NCBI RefSeq assembly: GCF_003369915.1
Contig: NC_046677.1
Span: forward strand, 24,570,913 to 24,634,912
Length of the DNA stretch: 64,000 nt
Source of the DNA: Drosophila miranda
Lineage: Eukaryota; Arthropoda; Insecta; Diptera; Drosophilidae
Direction: 5' to 3'
The notes under the pieces were generated by a model that saw nothing but the letters and a program-made list of their open reading frames with translations, was not told the DNA's origin and searched no databases. The position numbers and the translations under genes are program-made. Below are positions 1-10,759 of this stretch, in pieces (the stretch's first letter is position 1; each line of letters starts with the position of its first letter).

Positions 1-957
1 TGGGGTATATTAGATTTGTGGTAAAAGTGGATGTGTGTAACGTCCAGAAGGAATCGTTTCCGACCCCATAAAGTATATATATTCTTGATCAGCATCAATA
101 GCCGAGTCGATTGAGCCATGTCTGTCTGTCCGTCTGTCCGTCCGTCCGTCTGTCCGTCGGGGACGGACACCCTTCAGCGCCTAGTGCTCAAAGACTATAA
201 GAGCGAGAGCAACGATGTTTTGGATCCAGACTTCTGTGATATGTCACTGCTACAAGAATATTTCAAAACTTTGCCCCGCCCACTTCCGCCCCCACAAAGG
301 GCGAAAATCTGTGGCATCCACAATTTCGACGATACGAGAAAACTAAAAACGCAGAATCGTAGAAGATGACTATATCTTCTAGAGTGCAAAATCTGAACCA
401 GATCGTATAATTATTATAGCCAGAATCAAGAAAACAATTTCATTCTTTCTCGCTCTGTCTCTCTCTAACACACAGGTTTCATGGTCGGCTTTGCCAATTG
501 CAAAATATGAGTTCAAGGATCTCAGAACCTATAAAAGCCAGAGCAACCAAATTTGGTATCCACACTCCTGTGATATCGGACCTTGACCATTTTGTGTCAA
601 CATTTCGCCCGACCCCCTTCCGCCCCCACAAAGGACGAAAATCTGTTGCATCCACAATATTGCAGATTCGAGAAAACTAAAAACGCAGAATCATAGACAA
701 TGACCATATCTATGAGATTGCTGAATCTGGAGCAGATCAGATCATTTTTATAGCCAAAAGGAACAAATCAATTTGCACTGGCTACGCAGCGCCCGACGTC
801 ACGCTCAGACTGATTTTCTGTCTCTCTCGCACGCACTCTTTGTCGTGTCGTTTAATATTAGCGGCGTCTGCCGGAGGAGAGCCATACTGACTTAGTATCG
901 GGTATATCTGTAGAGTTGCGGTCTCCGCAGCAACTCACAACGTTCCCCCTCGTTTTT
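1..957 (+). mobile_element. INE-1/DINE-1 (Helitron-like) copy, truncated by the window edge
   Basis: The start matches the INE-1 body: a TAAAAGTGGATGTGTGTAAC stretch, then a TTTCCGACCCCATAAAGTA block, an AGTATATATATTC stretch, and the (GTCY)n tetranucleotide run at 120-160 typical of this family. The right end has the subterminal AGTATCGGGTATA at about 894-906, a GTTGCGG/CCGCAGCAAC hairpin at about 915-934 and a CCCCCTCGTTTT terminus. Two diverged internal repeats carry the CGCCCACTTCCGCCCCCAC type block. The 5' terminus lies outside the window. It is non-autonomous, with no coding capacity, and about 85-90% similar to the copy at 40941-42030. Confidence 0.85.
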
Positions 958-1000
958 TATTGGACAACTGAAACTTTCGAGAGTGTTTCAAGTATCCCAG

Positions 1001-1357
1001 ATGGCACTGTCATTGATATTCGCACACCTGGAGTGGGAGAAGAGGGGTATTGCAGTGGGTATTTTCCAGAAGTATAAAATTCCGATGTACGAAGGTATGT
1101 TAGCCACCTTCCTGGATGCTACTGTAACTTTTACTCTCGTGTGTCCTTTAACCTTTAACTTTCTAGAACTTACATCTACTGCTTTAATAATTGAGGGCTT
1201 GCTCTCTCTCGATTTTTTCCAATCAATGCACGAAAGGTGTTCTACTTTCCTAGACGCTACTGTAACTGATATTGTCAGGCACGAAGATGGTTTTAGTACC
1301 CTAGACGCTTCTGTAATTGCTATACTGATTAGTTTTCAGTTGGAAATTCCAGGGTAA
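1001..1357 (+). other. 118-codon ORF with a three-times repeated motif, coding status unknown
   Basis: An open frame begins at ATG 1001 directly after the INE-1 copy. It contains FLDATVT at about 1108, FLDATVT at about 1249 and the related TLDASVI near 1300. The DNA underneath is also repeated (a CTAGACGCTACTGTAACT type motif), so the repeat could be a nucleic-acid feature rather than a peptide one. No known domain, signal peptide or membrane segment is recognised, and no splice structure is obvious. It may be a chance ORF in a decayed repeat. Confidence 0.2.
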
Positions 1358-1884
1358 TTAAACGGAGAACTCCAAAACGGCTTAAATCTTATAGAACTGA
1401 TTTAAGCTGATAAAGAAATTTGATAATTTACTAGTTGTCCTCTTAAGAATAATACATTTCATTACGAAAGCGGTCATAATATTCTAGTCGACACTGTGTC
1501 TTAAAGTTTCCCTGGAAACGTATGTATCTGTATTTTGCAGTTGATTTTTGTTTGTCAACAGGTGTTTATACAATTGCATTTATTGTACATTTCCGATGCA
1601 CACGTGTAATATTAATTAAATTTCCTTATATTTCACAACGCACTTTGAATATTTAAATGCCGCACAACCTTGAACGCCTGTCAACCGGCAAATGTTATTT
1701 TTTCATAATTACGTTGCCATCAAACACCCACAATCTAATTTAATCGTTCTTACCCTGAACTTGAAGCAGAACTATGCGGTTGGAGAAAACTTTCCACTGT
1801 TTTTAGCTCTCACAGAACGACAGTTCTATTTATAAACAAAACGGTGCGCACGTTCACGGGAACGTTAACCCATGTCGGGCCTAA
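1358..1884. other. AT-rich intergenic stretch
   Basis: No gene or recognisable repeat is seen in these roughly 520 bases. They separate the repeated-motif ORF from the Harbinger-like MITE. Confidence 0.4.
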
Positions 1885-2537
1885 GGGCTCGCGCACACTG
1901 TAGCTGAAATCGGAGCTGATAGCAGATTTATAAGCTCTGAAAAAACAAACACACTGCACCGGTGCAAGTGCGCACATTGCAGACTGAGCTGAGCTGAAAG
2001 CTGAAAAAGCTCGCTGAAATCAGCTCAGCTTAGTTTGATCGATCAAGCATGTTTGTTTTTTCAGCAAGTTGATTGCTGATTTTGTTCAAGTTTATTGTTT
2101 CATAAGTTATCGTAAATGGGCCGCGAAACATTGTTAAGCGAAATTATGGTTAACCCAGCGCTGGGGAATAAGCGGGATTATAAAAAATATTTGAATAATA
2201 GTTTTATTTCTATAATTTCTGGAAGGCGATAAATTGGGCAAAAAAGTTTTTTATTTACCATTTTCATATGTCAATAATAAATATAATATACTATGTCCCC
2301 AAGTACAGTAAACGCTCGAAAGACATCACAATGTTTATTATTATACAAAATAAATAATAATTGAAAAATGTAATATTAATTCGCAGTGGCTTTTAGCTTT
2401 CAGCAATCAGATCAGCCGACAATGTACGCACCTGCAAGCTGATTCTGCCTGAAAAAAGCTCTCAGATCAGCTGAGCTTTCAGCTCCGATTTCAGCGCCGA
2501 TTTCAGCTCCGCTTTCAGCTATAGTGTGCGCGAGCCC
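1885..2537. mobile_element. Harbinger-like MITE with terminal inverted repeats, 653 bp
   Basis: The left end GGGCTCGCGCACACTGTAGC and the right end (inverted) GGGCTCGCGCACACTATAGC form imperfect terminal inverted repeats that continue as AGCTGAAATCGGAGCTGA and AGCTGAAAGCGGAGCTGA. Both ends are flanked by TAA (1882-1884 and 2538-2540), a 3-bp target duplication of the TWA type used by PIF/Harbinger transposons. Subterminal DNA is dense in AGCTGA/TCAGCT words on both sides. No transposase frame is present, so it is non-autonomous. The family assignment rests on the TAA duplication and the GGG termini only. Confidence 0.7.
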
Positions 2538-2800
2538 TAAGCTCATACGATTTTGATGAAATTTTTATACACCCAAAAACATTGAAAAAATGTTCTGTTT
2601 AAAAATTCTCCTTGTAGATTCATCTATCCTCTTTCACCAGTTTTTTAGGTTTTACCATTTTCATGGCTATTTAAATTTGGGTCCTAATGGGCTAAGAATA
2701 TTACTTAAAAGAAGAACGAGACCGCATCAGCTGTTTCTTGTTTTGTTTTTGTTGCTACTTCGCACTTGAACCAGCACCCGTACAATAATTTTACTGCAGA

Positions 2801-3695
2801 ATGCTGAGAAAACTGTTATTTAACACGCAAATTGCGTTAAGGCAACAGAAAAAGGTAAGCGTATAACAGAGCAACAAAAGAACAGTTTAAATAATGAATA
2901 TTTCAGCTACAATGTACGCGGTACTTTGCCATAAAAGCCGCTGCACCGAAAATATTGGAGCTGCAGCCGGTCCACATCGAGGAGGCCATTAAACTGGAAC
3001 CCACATTATCCATCTACACAAACGAAGTGTGGCGACGTGCCCATGAAACCTTCCTTAATCATGGTCTGGCAACCGTGAACTTTCTGCGCATTGTTACCGC
3101 CAATCCGGCGGTTTTGAGACGCACGCCAGAGCGCATTATCAGCAGCCTGGAGATTTGGCGTGCTTGCCAGTTTGGGGAGACTCTGTTGCACCTGCTACTG
3201 ACCAAATATCCTGAGCTGTTGGACGTCAGCGATTCCCACCAGCTACTCTCCCACGTGGGCTTCCTGAAGAGTCGCGTTTCGACTAACAAAAATGTGTGGA
3301 AGCTGCTGATGAACAGCCCCGATTTGCTGGCCCAATCCGAGAAAACTATAGAGGAAAAACTAGACTATATCATAGATATTATGCGCATAGAGGTGCCAGA
3401 ATTGGTCAAATCCGCGGGACTATCGATGGCCTTTGAGGAACTGCGCTGCCGGCACCAGTTCCTGGTGCGCTTGGGCTTGTTCAAGCCACGTGCACTGAAA
3501 GCAGATCCCGATGAGCCGACCACCAACCATAGATTGTACCAGATTACGGACACATCAGAGAAGACTTTCGCCACAAAGATCTGCCATGTCACAATGCCCG
3601 AATACGAGGCCTTTAAGGACCTGCATGCCCGCGAAATCGAGCGCAAGACAAGAAAACGCAGGGAAGAGGAGGATTTCAGTGATGAGGAGGAGTAG
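2801..3695 (+). CDS. mTerf4: Mitochondrial transcription termination factor family protein, MTERF4-like
   Basis: The model has two exons, 2801-2854 and 2907-3695, joined in frame and giving 280 aa. The ATG opens a short basic, leucine-rich start (MLRKLLFNTQIALRQQ) that looks like a mitochondrial presequence. The body is helical with mTERF-type repeats, for example NPAVLRRTPERI, YPELLDV and NSPDLLAQSEKTIEEKL. The C-terminus has PEYEAFKDLHARE followed by an acidic tail ending SDEEE. From memory, human MTERF4 ends in a very similar way (EEFQVFKKLLARE and an acidic tail), which separates it from other mTERF paralogues. MTERF4 partners NSUN4 in the mitoribosome large subunit, so a role in mitochondrial ribosome assembly is inferred. 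The family is clear; the paralogue assignment is less certain. Confidence 0.8.
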
Positions 3696-3776
3696 GCTCC
3701 ATGAAATTGCCCTCTTTGGGCATTAGTTATTCGGAAAATTAAATTTTAAAATCTTCCCTCAAAAGTTTGTCTGTGA

Positions 3777-3845
3777 TAGAGGTGGGAAAACATCGAAATT
3801 GGGGTCCATCGATGGTTTAAAACCATCGTCGTTTGCCCACCTCTA
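3777..3845. promoter_or_regulatory. Inverted repeat in the mTERF4/Ataxin-7 intergenic promoter region
   Basis: A 69-bp imperfect inverted repeat runs from TAGAGGTGGG to CCCACCTCTA. It also contains a near-palindromic core CGATGGTTTAAAACCATCG and an ATCGAT site. It lies between the mTERF4-like stop (3695) and the likely first exon of the Ataxin-7 gene (donor near 3967), where the promoter of the latter should be. Insulator or promoter proteins such as BEAF-32 and DREF bind CGATA/ATCGAT words, but binding here is not shown. Confidence 0.45.
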
Positions 3846-4472
3846 TTCTGTGAGGACGTTGACAACTCTAGCAAACAGATACGCGAGAGGAAAAATTTAT
3901 TTTGATAAAAAACTGAACAAAAACAAAGCAAGCCACTCACACAAAATGGAAGTGTGTTAACGCGAAAGTAAGTAAAAATCAGTCATCATTCAAAACTAGT
4001 GAAAACGTTTCGATATTTGGTACGATTTTTTTTTCTTTCAATTGTGCTTTGTTTGTATGCCGTGCGTTTGTGTTTGAAAGTGTGCGTGTGTGTGTGTATA
4101 TGTGCGTCCGTGAATGCGTGCGCATGTGTAAGCGCGAATGAGATAGCAATAAACTAGAAGCGGTTGTCAAAAACAGCTGATCGATTGTCCAAAGAGTTTC
4201 TCGTGTGCGTGTGTCAGGGGAGGCAGGCGTATGTGTGGGTGTGCGTAGGATAGGTAGGATAGCTGGGAAAGGGGGGAAACACTCACCTGTAAGCTTTTCC
4301 CTAACAAAAATATCCCCTGATTTTCTTTTTGCAGTTGCGCTCGAGGCGCCTCACTAAGCCAACTCTCTCGCTCGTCTACTACCCTACCTACCCTACTTCT
4401 CTCTCTCGCTCTTCCATTGAGAAGCAGGAGCCGCAGCTTCCGTTTTTGTACTTGCCACCATCTCCACACACC

Positions 4473-7400
4473 ATGCCCCTGAATGATGCACTGGCGGCCA
4501 CTGGAGCGGCGGGCATAATCTATGCAGAGAATGGAACCAAGCACAAAAGCATGTCCAACTCATCCAAAGCTGATTTGATGACAGGAGGAGGCGGCGTTGG
4601 TGGCAGTGGCAGTGGTGGCGGGGGCGGCGGTATTGGTGCACTCTTTGGCGGCGGAGGTGTATCCCTGGCCAGCCTCCATGGACAGAAATGGACGCAGGTC
4701 TTTGACATGGACAAGATGATCAAACAGCTGCGCGCAGCGGAGAAGACCTATCTGAGGGGAGGAGGAGGGAAGCCCACGAGCAGTGGCAGTGGCAGCGGCA
4801 GTAGCCAAGACCAAACCAAGCTCCATGTCCAGCGTCTCAATGCGGCGGACATGGCCTATTATGACATCGTCCCAAAGCTGGCCACCCGCGACCTGGTTGT
4901 GTGCAATACCTGCAACGGCAGCTACACGAAGGCAGGGTTCCAGAACCACATAGCATTGCAGCATCCTGCCATCTGGGAGGCCACATCGAACAAAGTGAAT
5001 CCGCTCACTGCCACAGGAGACACCACCACCACCACAGGCCAGCAGGAGACAGCAACGGGGGGCGACAATCTGGCTGGAGGTTCGCCCACGGAAACCCTGT
5101 CCGGCTCCACTATGTCCAGCTGTTCGAATGGTTCGAGCAGTTCGGCATCCTTGCACACAGCGGCCACCAATCCCACGAGCAGCTCGTCGTCCTCATCGTC
5201 GTCGCGTCACAAAAGCAGTAGCAGCAGCAAGAGTAGCAGTTCCTCCTCGAAGGGCAGCAGTGGGACCAGTCGCTCACGTTCAAAATCATCGAAAAATCGC
5301 CACCATTCGTCACCAGCTCCTGGCCCAGAGTCGAATCCGAATCACAAGGAAAAGACAGGCGGCTCCTCCAAAAAGAGTAGCAGCAGCAGCATAAGTAGTA
5401 GTGCCATAGCCGCTCCCCCAGCAGCAGTCGGAGGAGCGGTGGCCGGCAGCATTAAAGAAGAGTTTGCACCGGCGCCCATAACGGTGTTCTCCTCATCCTC
5501 GAACTCGTCCTGCTCCCTGCCAACGAGCGAGCTGGGGGGGGTGGGTCTAAGCTTGAATTACTCTCCTGCCAATCATCCGGGTGGTGCGGTGTTGGACGAA
5601 AAGCAGCCCGAGCCCCAGCCAAAGAAGAAGGTAGTGTGCTCCGTTTGTGTGGTTGGCCAAGACAAACGTTTTCTAATCAAATTCGTGTGTTTTAGCTGAA
5701 GGTTTCCAGCGATCATCGAACAAAAGCGTCCAAGGATAAACCATTGGTCAGCAGCAACAGCACCAGCAGCAGCCAGTATGAACAACAGCAACAGCAGCAG
5801 ACCCAGCCAGTGTTGATGAGTGAACTCGATCAGGCTGTGTCCTCCATTACCGGGCAAGTGGAGTCCCAGGAGGTGCCGCCCGAAGAGGAAGAACTGCCCC
5901 TGCCAAACACATCCGATGAGAATTCCATTTCCCTGACTCTAGATGAGATGCTGGACAGCAAACTGATCAATGAGATTCTGAAAAACTTTGATGAAAGTGC
6001 GCTGGACACCTCCCAGCAGCAACAGCAGCAGCCACCGCAGCAGCAACAACAGCCAAATGAAACACCTCAGCATGCGCCGCAGGCCACAAAAAGACTGCGC
6101 TATGACGATGGCACGGTTGGTGCCGAAATGGGTGACGAATATATCTACCAGCAGCAGCAACAACAGCAGCCGCAGCAGCAGGTCTACGGTGAGGATAACC
6201 AGAGTCAATTGACCACCATCGATGCCATGCAGTTGCAGCAGCTCATCTACCAGCAGCAGCAGATGCTCGAGCAGGCAGAACACCAACAACAGCAGCAGCA
6301 CAAGCAAGAGCTGCCAGATGAACTGCAACCGAATGCCAATGGACAACAGCAACAGTTCAGTGTGTATAATGTGCAATCGCTGACAGACGATGCGGAGGCG
6401 CAACAGCAACACCAACATCAGCAACTGCAGCCGCAACAGCAACAACAGCAACAGCTCGATGAGCATATGATACTGCCAAGTATTATATATGAGATTACAG
6501 ACACTAATCCGGTGTCGGTGCTGGAGCAGCAAAAGGTCATAGCAGAGTTCCTTACACAAGCAGGCTATGAGAATGTCGATGTGAATGTCCTGCAGGCGGC
6601 CGCAGGTGCTGCCACAGCAGCAGGGAACACGGTGGGTGTGGGAGATGTCAGTCAATTCAACGACGACTTAAATGATTTTGATTTCACAAAACTGGAGACT
6701 GTTAGCGACACAGCAACAACAACAAAGACTGTTAAACTGGAACCAGCCACCAGCCAGCCACAATCGGCCACTAGCATCAGCATAAAGCATCAATCTTTGG
6801 TCAATGCCAAATGCCACGAGGAGAGCTATTTCAATGTCATGCACTATTCGGGCCAACCACGACCCCTGGCCATGAACACTTTCGGTTTGGTGAAGCTGCC
6901 CAATGGTCTGGGCGCCACCTTGCGCAAGAATCTGCTGACCACCCGCAAGGCCAACAACAGTCTGCTGTCGCTGAATGGCAGCGCTTTGGGCGTTGTCGGT
7001 CAGCTAGCCCGCCCACCACCGCCCTCGCCGGCAAATAATTACACGGCGCTCAGCAATGGCACGGGGATTTTGGTTAAGAATGCTGCCGCTGCCGCTGGCA
7101 AGACCATCTATGCACAGAAGTCAAGTGTTATAGCCCAGGATCGGCTCAGGTGTAACAAGCGGGCTCTCGTGCCGCCCCGACTGGAGGCGGGCAAGGGTTT
7201 GATGACAGCCAAACGTTTGAGTGAGCTGCTTTTGGGTAAGGCTGTGAAAAAGGAGAAGCTAATGGACATCGAAGAGCCAGAGCAGCAGCAGAAAGAGGAG
7301 GAGCGTCGGCAGCAGCACGACCATAAGCTTACACACAGTTTCTATGAGAAGCGACGAAAACTTCTGGCCAAAAGTCAGCAGCAACAGCAGTCTCCCAAAC

Positions 7401-7738
7401 GTCAGCCACAGCAGCAGCAGCAGCTACAACAGCAACAGCAGCAGCCACAATACCTCCAGCAGCAGCAGCAACAGCAAGAACAAGTGCTGCGTCAACGTTC
7501 CCCCAACTTTTCTCTTCCACTACAAAACAACTCAAATGTCGGACAGAATTCGCAGCCGCTGCTTAAGAAGCAATTGCTGCGTACGTTGTCCGACAACAGC
7601 AGCAATATCCTGGCCATTGCCAACAACAGCGGCAGCAACACTCCTAACGCCAACAGTAATCCTTGGAAGAGCTCGACGCCCGGTGGCAGCGGGGGCACAA
7701 CTCCAAGTAGCAGCGATCTGATGCGTGTCTTTGTCTGA
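4473..7738 (+). CDS. Atxn7: Ataxin-7 homologue, SAGA deubiquitinase-module subunit
   Basis: The coding exons are 4473-5630 and 5696-7738 (1066 aa), joined in phase 0. A 5' noncoding exon probably ends near 3966 (GTAAGT) and is joined at the acceptor near 4334. Residues about 67-75 ([11 protein letters not shown]) and the zinc finger near residue 143 ([19 protein letters not shown]) match the N-terminal block I of human ataxin-7 as I remember it (GQSWNLWVE; LVVCNDCNQVVKPQAFQSH). This region tethers the USP22/nonstop module to SAGA, which removes ubiquitin from H2B. The remainder is low complexity: Ser-rich to about residue 330, then many glutamine tracts from 5780 to 7490. A clear SCA7 (block II) zinc domain was not recognised. 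The start at 4473 is the first ATG after the acceptor and has a good CACACC context. Confidence 0.8.
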
Positions 7739-7739
7739 G

Positions 7740-7781
7740 AAATATATATATATATATATATGCAGCATCTATAAGAGATAA

Positions 7782-7825
<44 letters not shown>
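7740..7825. repeat. TA microsatellite in the Ataxin-7 3' UTR
   Basis: Two TA-dinucleotide runs (about 7744-7761 and 7784-7824) begin immediately after the stop codon and are separated by a short unique spacer. They should lie in the 3' untranslated region. They are probably length-polymorphic. Confidence 0.9.
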
Positions 7826-8640
7826 GTATCTATGTTTATACAATTATAATTATGATTTCGTGAAGCCGGCCCCCTCTTTCTAAAACCCTAAATTATTTTT
7901 ACACAATTTTTTAAATCAATTCAATTTCATTTTTTAAAAGTGATAATTAGTTACCAATTAGTTTATATGATATAATTGTTTGTAGTACTCTGTTTAGTTC
8001 TATGCTTTAAGATTTATTTAAATATTATCGTGGCTAAGCATTATGATAAGTAAATTATGTATAACGCCTGTAACTTTTTAAAAATACAAGAGCATGCCCT
8101 ATGTTTCAAATCAAGCGCGAAATATTAAGCAATTTTTCGGTATATTTAAGATGGTAACACTTTCAACACATTTTCGAAAAGCCAGTTCCCCCCATTAACA
8201 AAAGCTATACAAAATAATGAGCAAAGATTTTAAACAAAAGTACAGACAGGAGTGGGAGTCTCAACCCGATACAAAGACATGGCTCTGCAGAAGTAAAACT
8301 GCAGTCGATGCCCATTGCAAGGCTTGCACTGTTGATATTTTGAGTCGAATAGCCACACAAACATAAGGAGAAAATTAAGTTCTTGCGTGGCCAATCTAAG
8401 GTATATTCGAACTTTTTTTTTGTATTCGCTATGTTAATACTTGTATAAGCGGTTTTTGGAGGATACAAGCAAAAGTATTGCGACTAGAGTGAGAAGAGCT
8501 GAATTGATGTTTGTTGCTGCTGCAGCAGTTATAGAACTTGAATTTGTTGAATCGGTAATGGCCCGGTTGACAACATTCAAAAAAGTTAGATTTGGCGCGC
8601 ACCACTCGTAACCAGTCGATAGTATCAATAACCGAACTTG
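7826..8640. other. 3' UTR remnant and intergenic spacer
   Basis: This is AT-rich DNA with the probable Ataxin-7 3' end before about 8100. A short patch at 8138-8158 (CGGTATATTTAAGATGGTAAC) recalls the Motif-1-plus-GGTATATTT arrangement of fly promoters. No ORF here has recognisable coding character. Confidence 0.4.
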
Positions 8641-8935
8641 CTTACACGCAATATAGCGACTCCTTTTTTGTTGAATCTTTTTCGCTTAAACCTTTTTTTA
8701 CGCAAAAGGCAATAAAAGCAAGTATTAAAAATAAGCCAGTTAAGTAGAAAATTGATTTATTAATCGTATAAAACTAGGTGGCTAAATGTTCTATTTAGCT
8801 AGTAATATTCAACGGAATATCAAAAACGAGGAATATGTAAAATATAACTTGAATTCGTCAGTATATTTACGGTATATTTTGAAAATGATGCGGTATGTTT
8901 CGGTATATTTCTGAGGGTCGGACGGTACCGATGAA
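8641..8935 (-). repeat. Dispersed promoter-associated repeat, copy 1
   Basis: Reading on the minus strand, the element contains CCTCAGAAATATACCGAAAC, AATATACCGTAAATATACTG, ATTCCTCGTTTTTGATATTC, a TAGAACATTTAGCC block and GCGTAAAAAAAGGTTTAAGC. The same series in the same order occurs at 35018-35290 and 63581-63850, at roughly 80-85% identity by eye. This copy ends about 80 bp before the CHID1-like start codon. It has no terminal inverted repeats that I can see and no coding potential. Confidence 0.75.
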
Positions 8936-9016
8936 ACTCCCGGCGTTTTGGTTGTACTCCTATGCCATTTGTTTTTGTGTAATTTATGCCTTTGTGCTCC
9001 TGTTTTTGCTCACAAA

Positions 9017-10478
9017 ATGCGTGCGTCTGATGCGCTCGTGTTCCTCGTCCTGCTGAGCGGCGGCCAATTGTCTAGCGTCCAGGGCACCCTGTCGCCGAAC
9101 GATAAGCCGAAAAGCAAACACAAAGAATTGCTGCGTGGCCCCCAAGACGATGATGTATTTAGCCTGGGTTTGGTGTCGCCAGAGCCCCTTGCCAAGGATA
9201 TTCTAGCCCATCACAGAGCCTACCACAAGGACACGGCAGCCAGACGGTTCAATGGCACCACACTCGGCTATGTGACGCCCGTAAGTGGGGAAAGGAAAAC
9301 TGTGTATGTGTCGTGTCTGCGCTGATGCATTATGCATTCTCTCGTTTCGTTTCAGTGGAACTCTCACGGATATGATGTGGCAAAGATATTTGCCAAGAAG
9401 TTCGACATCATCTCCCCCGTTTGGTTGCAAATTGTTAAGCAAGGAGATGCCTATGCGGTGGCTGGGATGCACGACATCGATGCTGGATGGGTGAGTAATG
9501 TCCGCCGCAAGGGGAAGGTGCAACAGCAGCAGCTTCAAAGAACAGTCAAAGGTAGTTAGTCCTTTGAAGACTATTTCCATACACTACATTACCTTTTCTA
9601 ATGGGTTTTCAGTCTTCCCTCGATTTATATTCGATCATTTTACCGATCGCGACATCAAATTATTGCTCAGCGATGCCAAGGAACGCACAAAAGTCAATGA
9701 CGTCTTGATTAAATGCTGCAAGGACAATCATTTCGATGGTCTGGTGCTGGAGGTGTGGTCTCAGCTGGCAGGACGCATTGATGATAAGATTCTCTTCAAT
9801 TTGGTGCTACAAATGGGTTTGTTCTTTCAATTTTCTCTATGGAGTTGAACTACATTCTTGCTTGTGTTTTCAGCAAAGGAACTCCAAAAGCAGCAGCTAC
9901 GTCTTATCCTGGTCATTCCACCCTTCCGCAAAGACACGGGCATTCTGTTTGGCGAGAAGCACATGGATACGCTGTACAAGCACATCTACGCCTTCTCTCT
10001 CATGACATATGACTTTTCCAGTGTGCAGCGACCTGGCGCCAATGCTCCGCTATATTTTGTTCGTCAGGCAGTGGAGACGATTGCCCCCAAGGGCTGTCAT
10101 GATATGGAGGCCAAGCGTTCCAAGATTCTCCTGGGTCTGAATATGTACGGCAATGACTATACACCCGATGGCGGTGGGCCCATCACCTTTTCCCAGTATC
10201 TGGATTTGGTGAAGAATGTAAAGAAGCATTTAACCTACGATGAGCGCGATGTGGAGAACTTCTTTGAAATCAAGTGAGTAATTCGTTGGGATAGTGGAAA
10301 ATATGTTAAGGGCGGCTTGTAATACGATCTTTTTAGAAACGAAAATGGTCGTCACATTGTGTTTTATCCCACTCTATACTCCATCAATGAGCGGGTGAAG
10401 CTAGCACAGGAATTGGGTGTCGGGATTTCTATTTGGGAGCTAGGACAGGGCCTTAATTACTTTTACGATCTCTTTTAG
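9017..10478 (+). CDS. CG8460: Chitinase domain-containing protein 1 (CHID1/SI-CLP) homologue, GH18 fold
   Basis: Five coding exons (9017-9280, 9356-9551, 9613-9816, 9874-10273, 10337-10478) give 401 aa in frame. The N-terminus ([20 protein letters not shown]) is a signal peptide, so the product enters the secretory or lysosomal route. CHID1 landmarks follow in order: [74 protein letters not shown] and [16 protein letters not shown] at the end. The DxxDxDxE chitinase motif is replaced by FDGLVLEVW, as in CHID1 proteins, so carbohydrate binding rather than chitin hydrolysis is expected. The exon 2 donor was placed at 9552 because only that keeps the phase. The CG number is from remembered synteny. 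Confidence 0.88.
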
Positions 10479-10759
10479 ATAGCATCTTGCAAGCATTTTC
10501 AAAATGCAATGCAATGCCTTTTAAAACAAGTTTCCAAATAAAATGATTGCTATATTAGCCTAAGTTCGAAATAGTTTTGTTTTCGAATTTCGCGCCTCTT
10601 AAAAGTGTTACTTCCAGCCCTGGAAACCACTGAACCAAACTCTGGTTCTGAACCACAGGTTCGGGACAACAAAACACTATCGAAATTAGTTTACTATATG
10701 TGTTTATTTTGGTTAAATTCGCCGGTAGTTATACTAAATTAAGTGTTACATAAATTAAC

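Noticed and set aside
5939-6655. Long Leu-rich minus-strand frame
   Set aside because: It is the antisense shadow of the Ataxin-7 glutamine tracts (CAG/CAA read as CTG/TTG) and has no start context or splice signals of its own.
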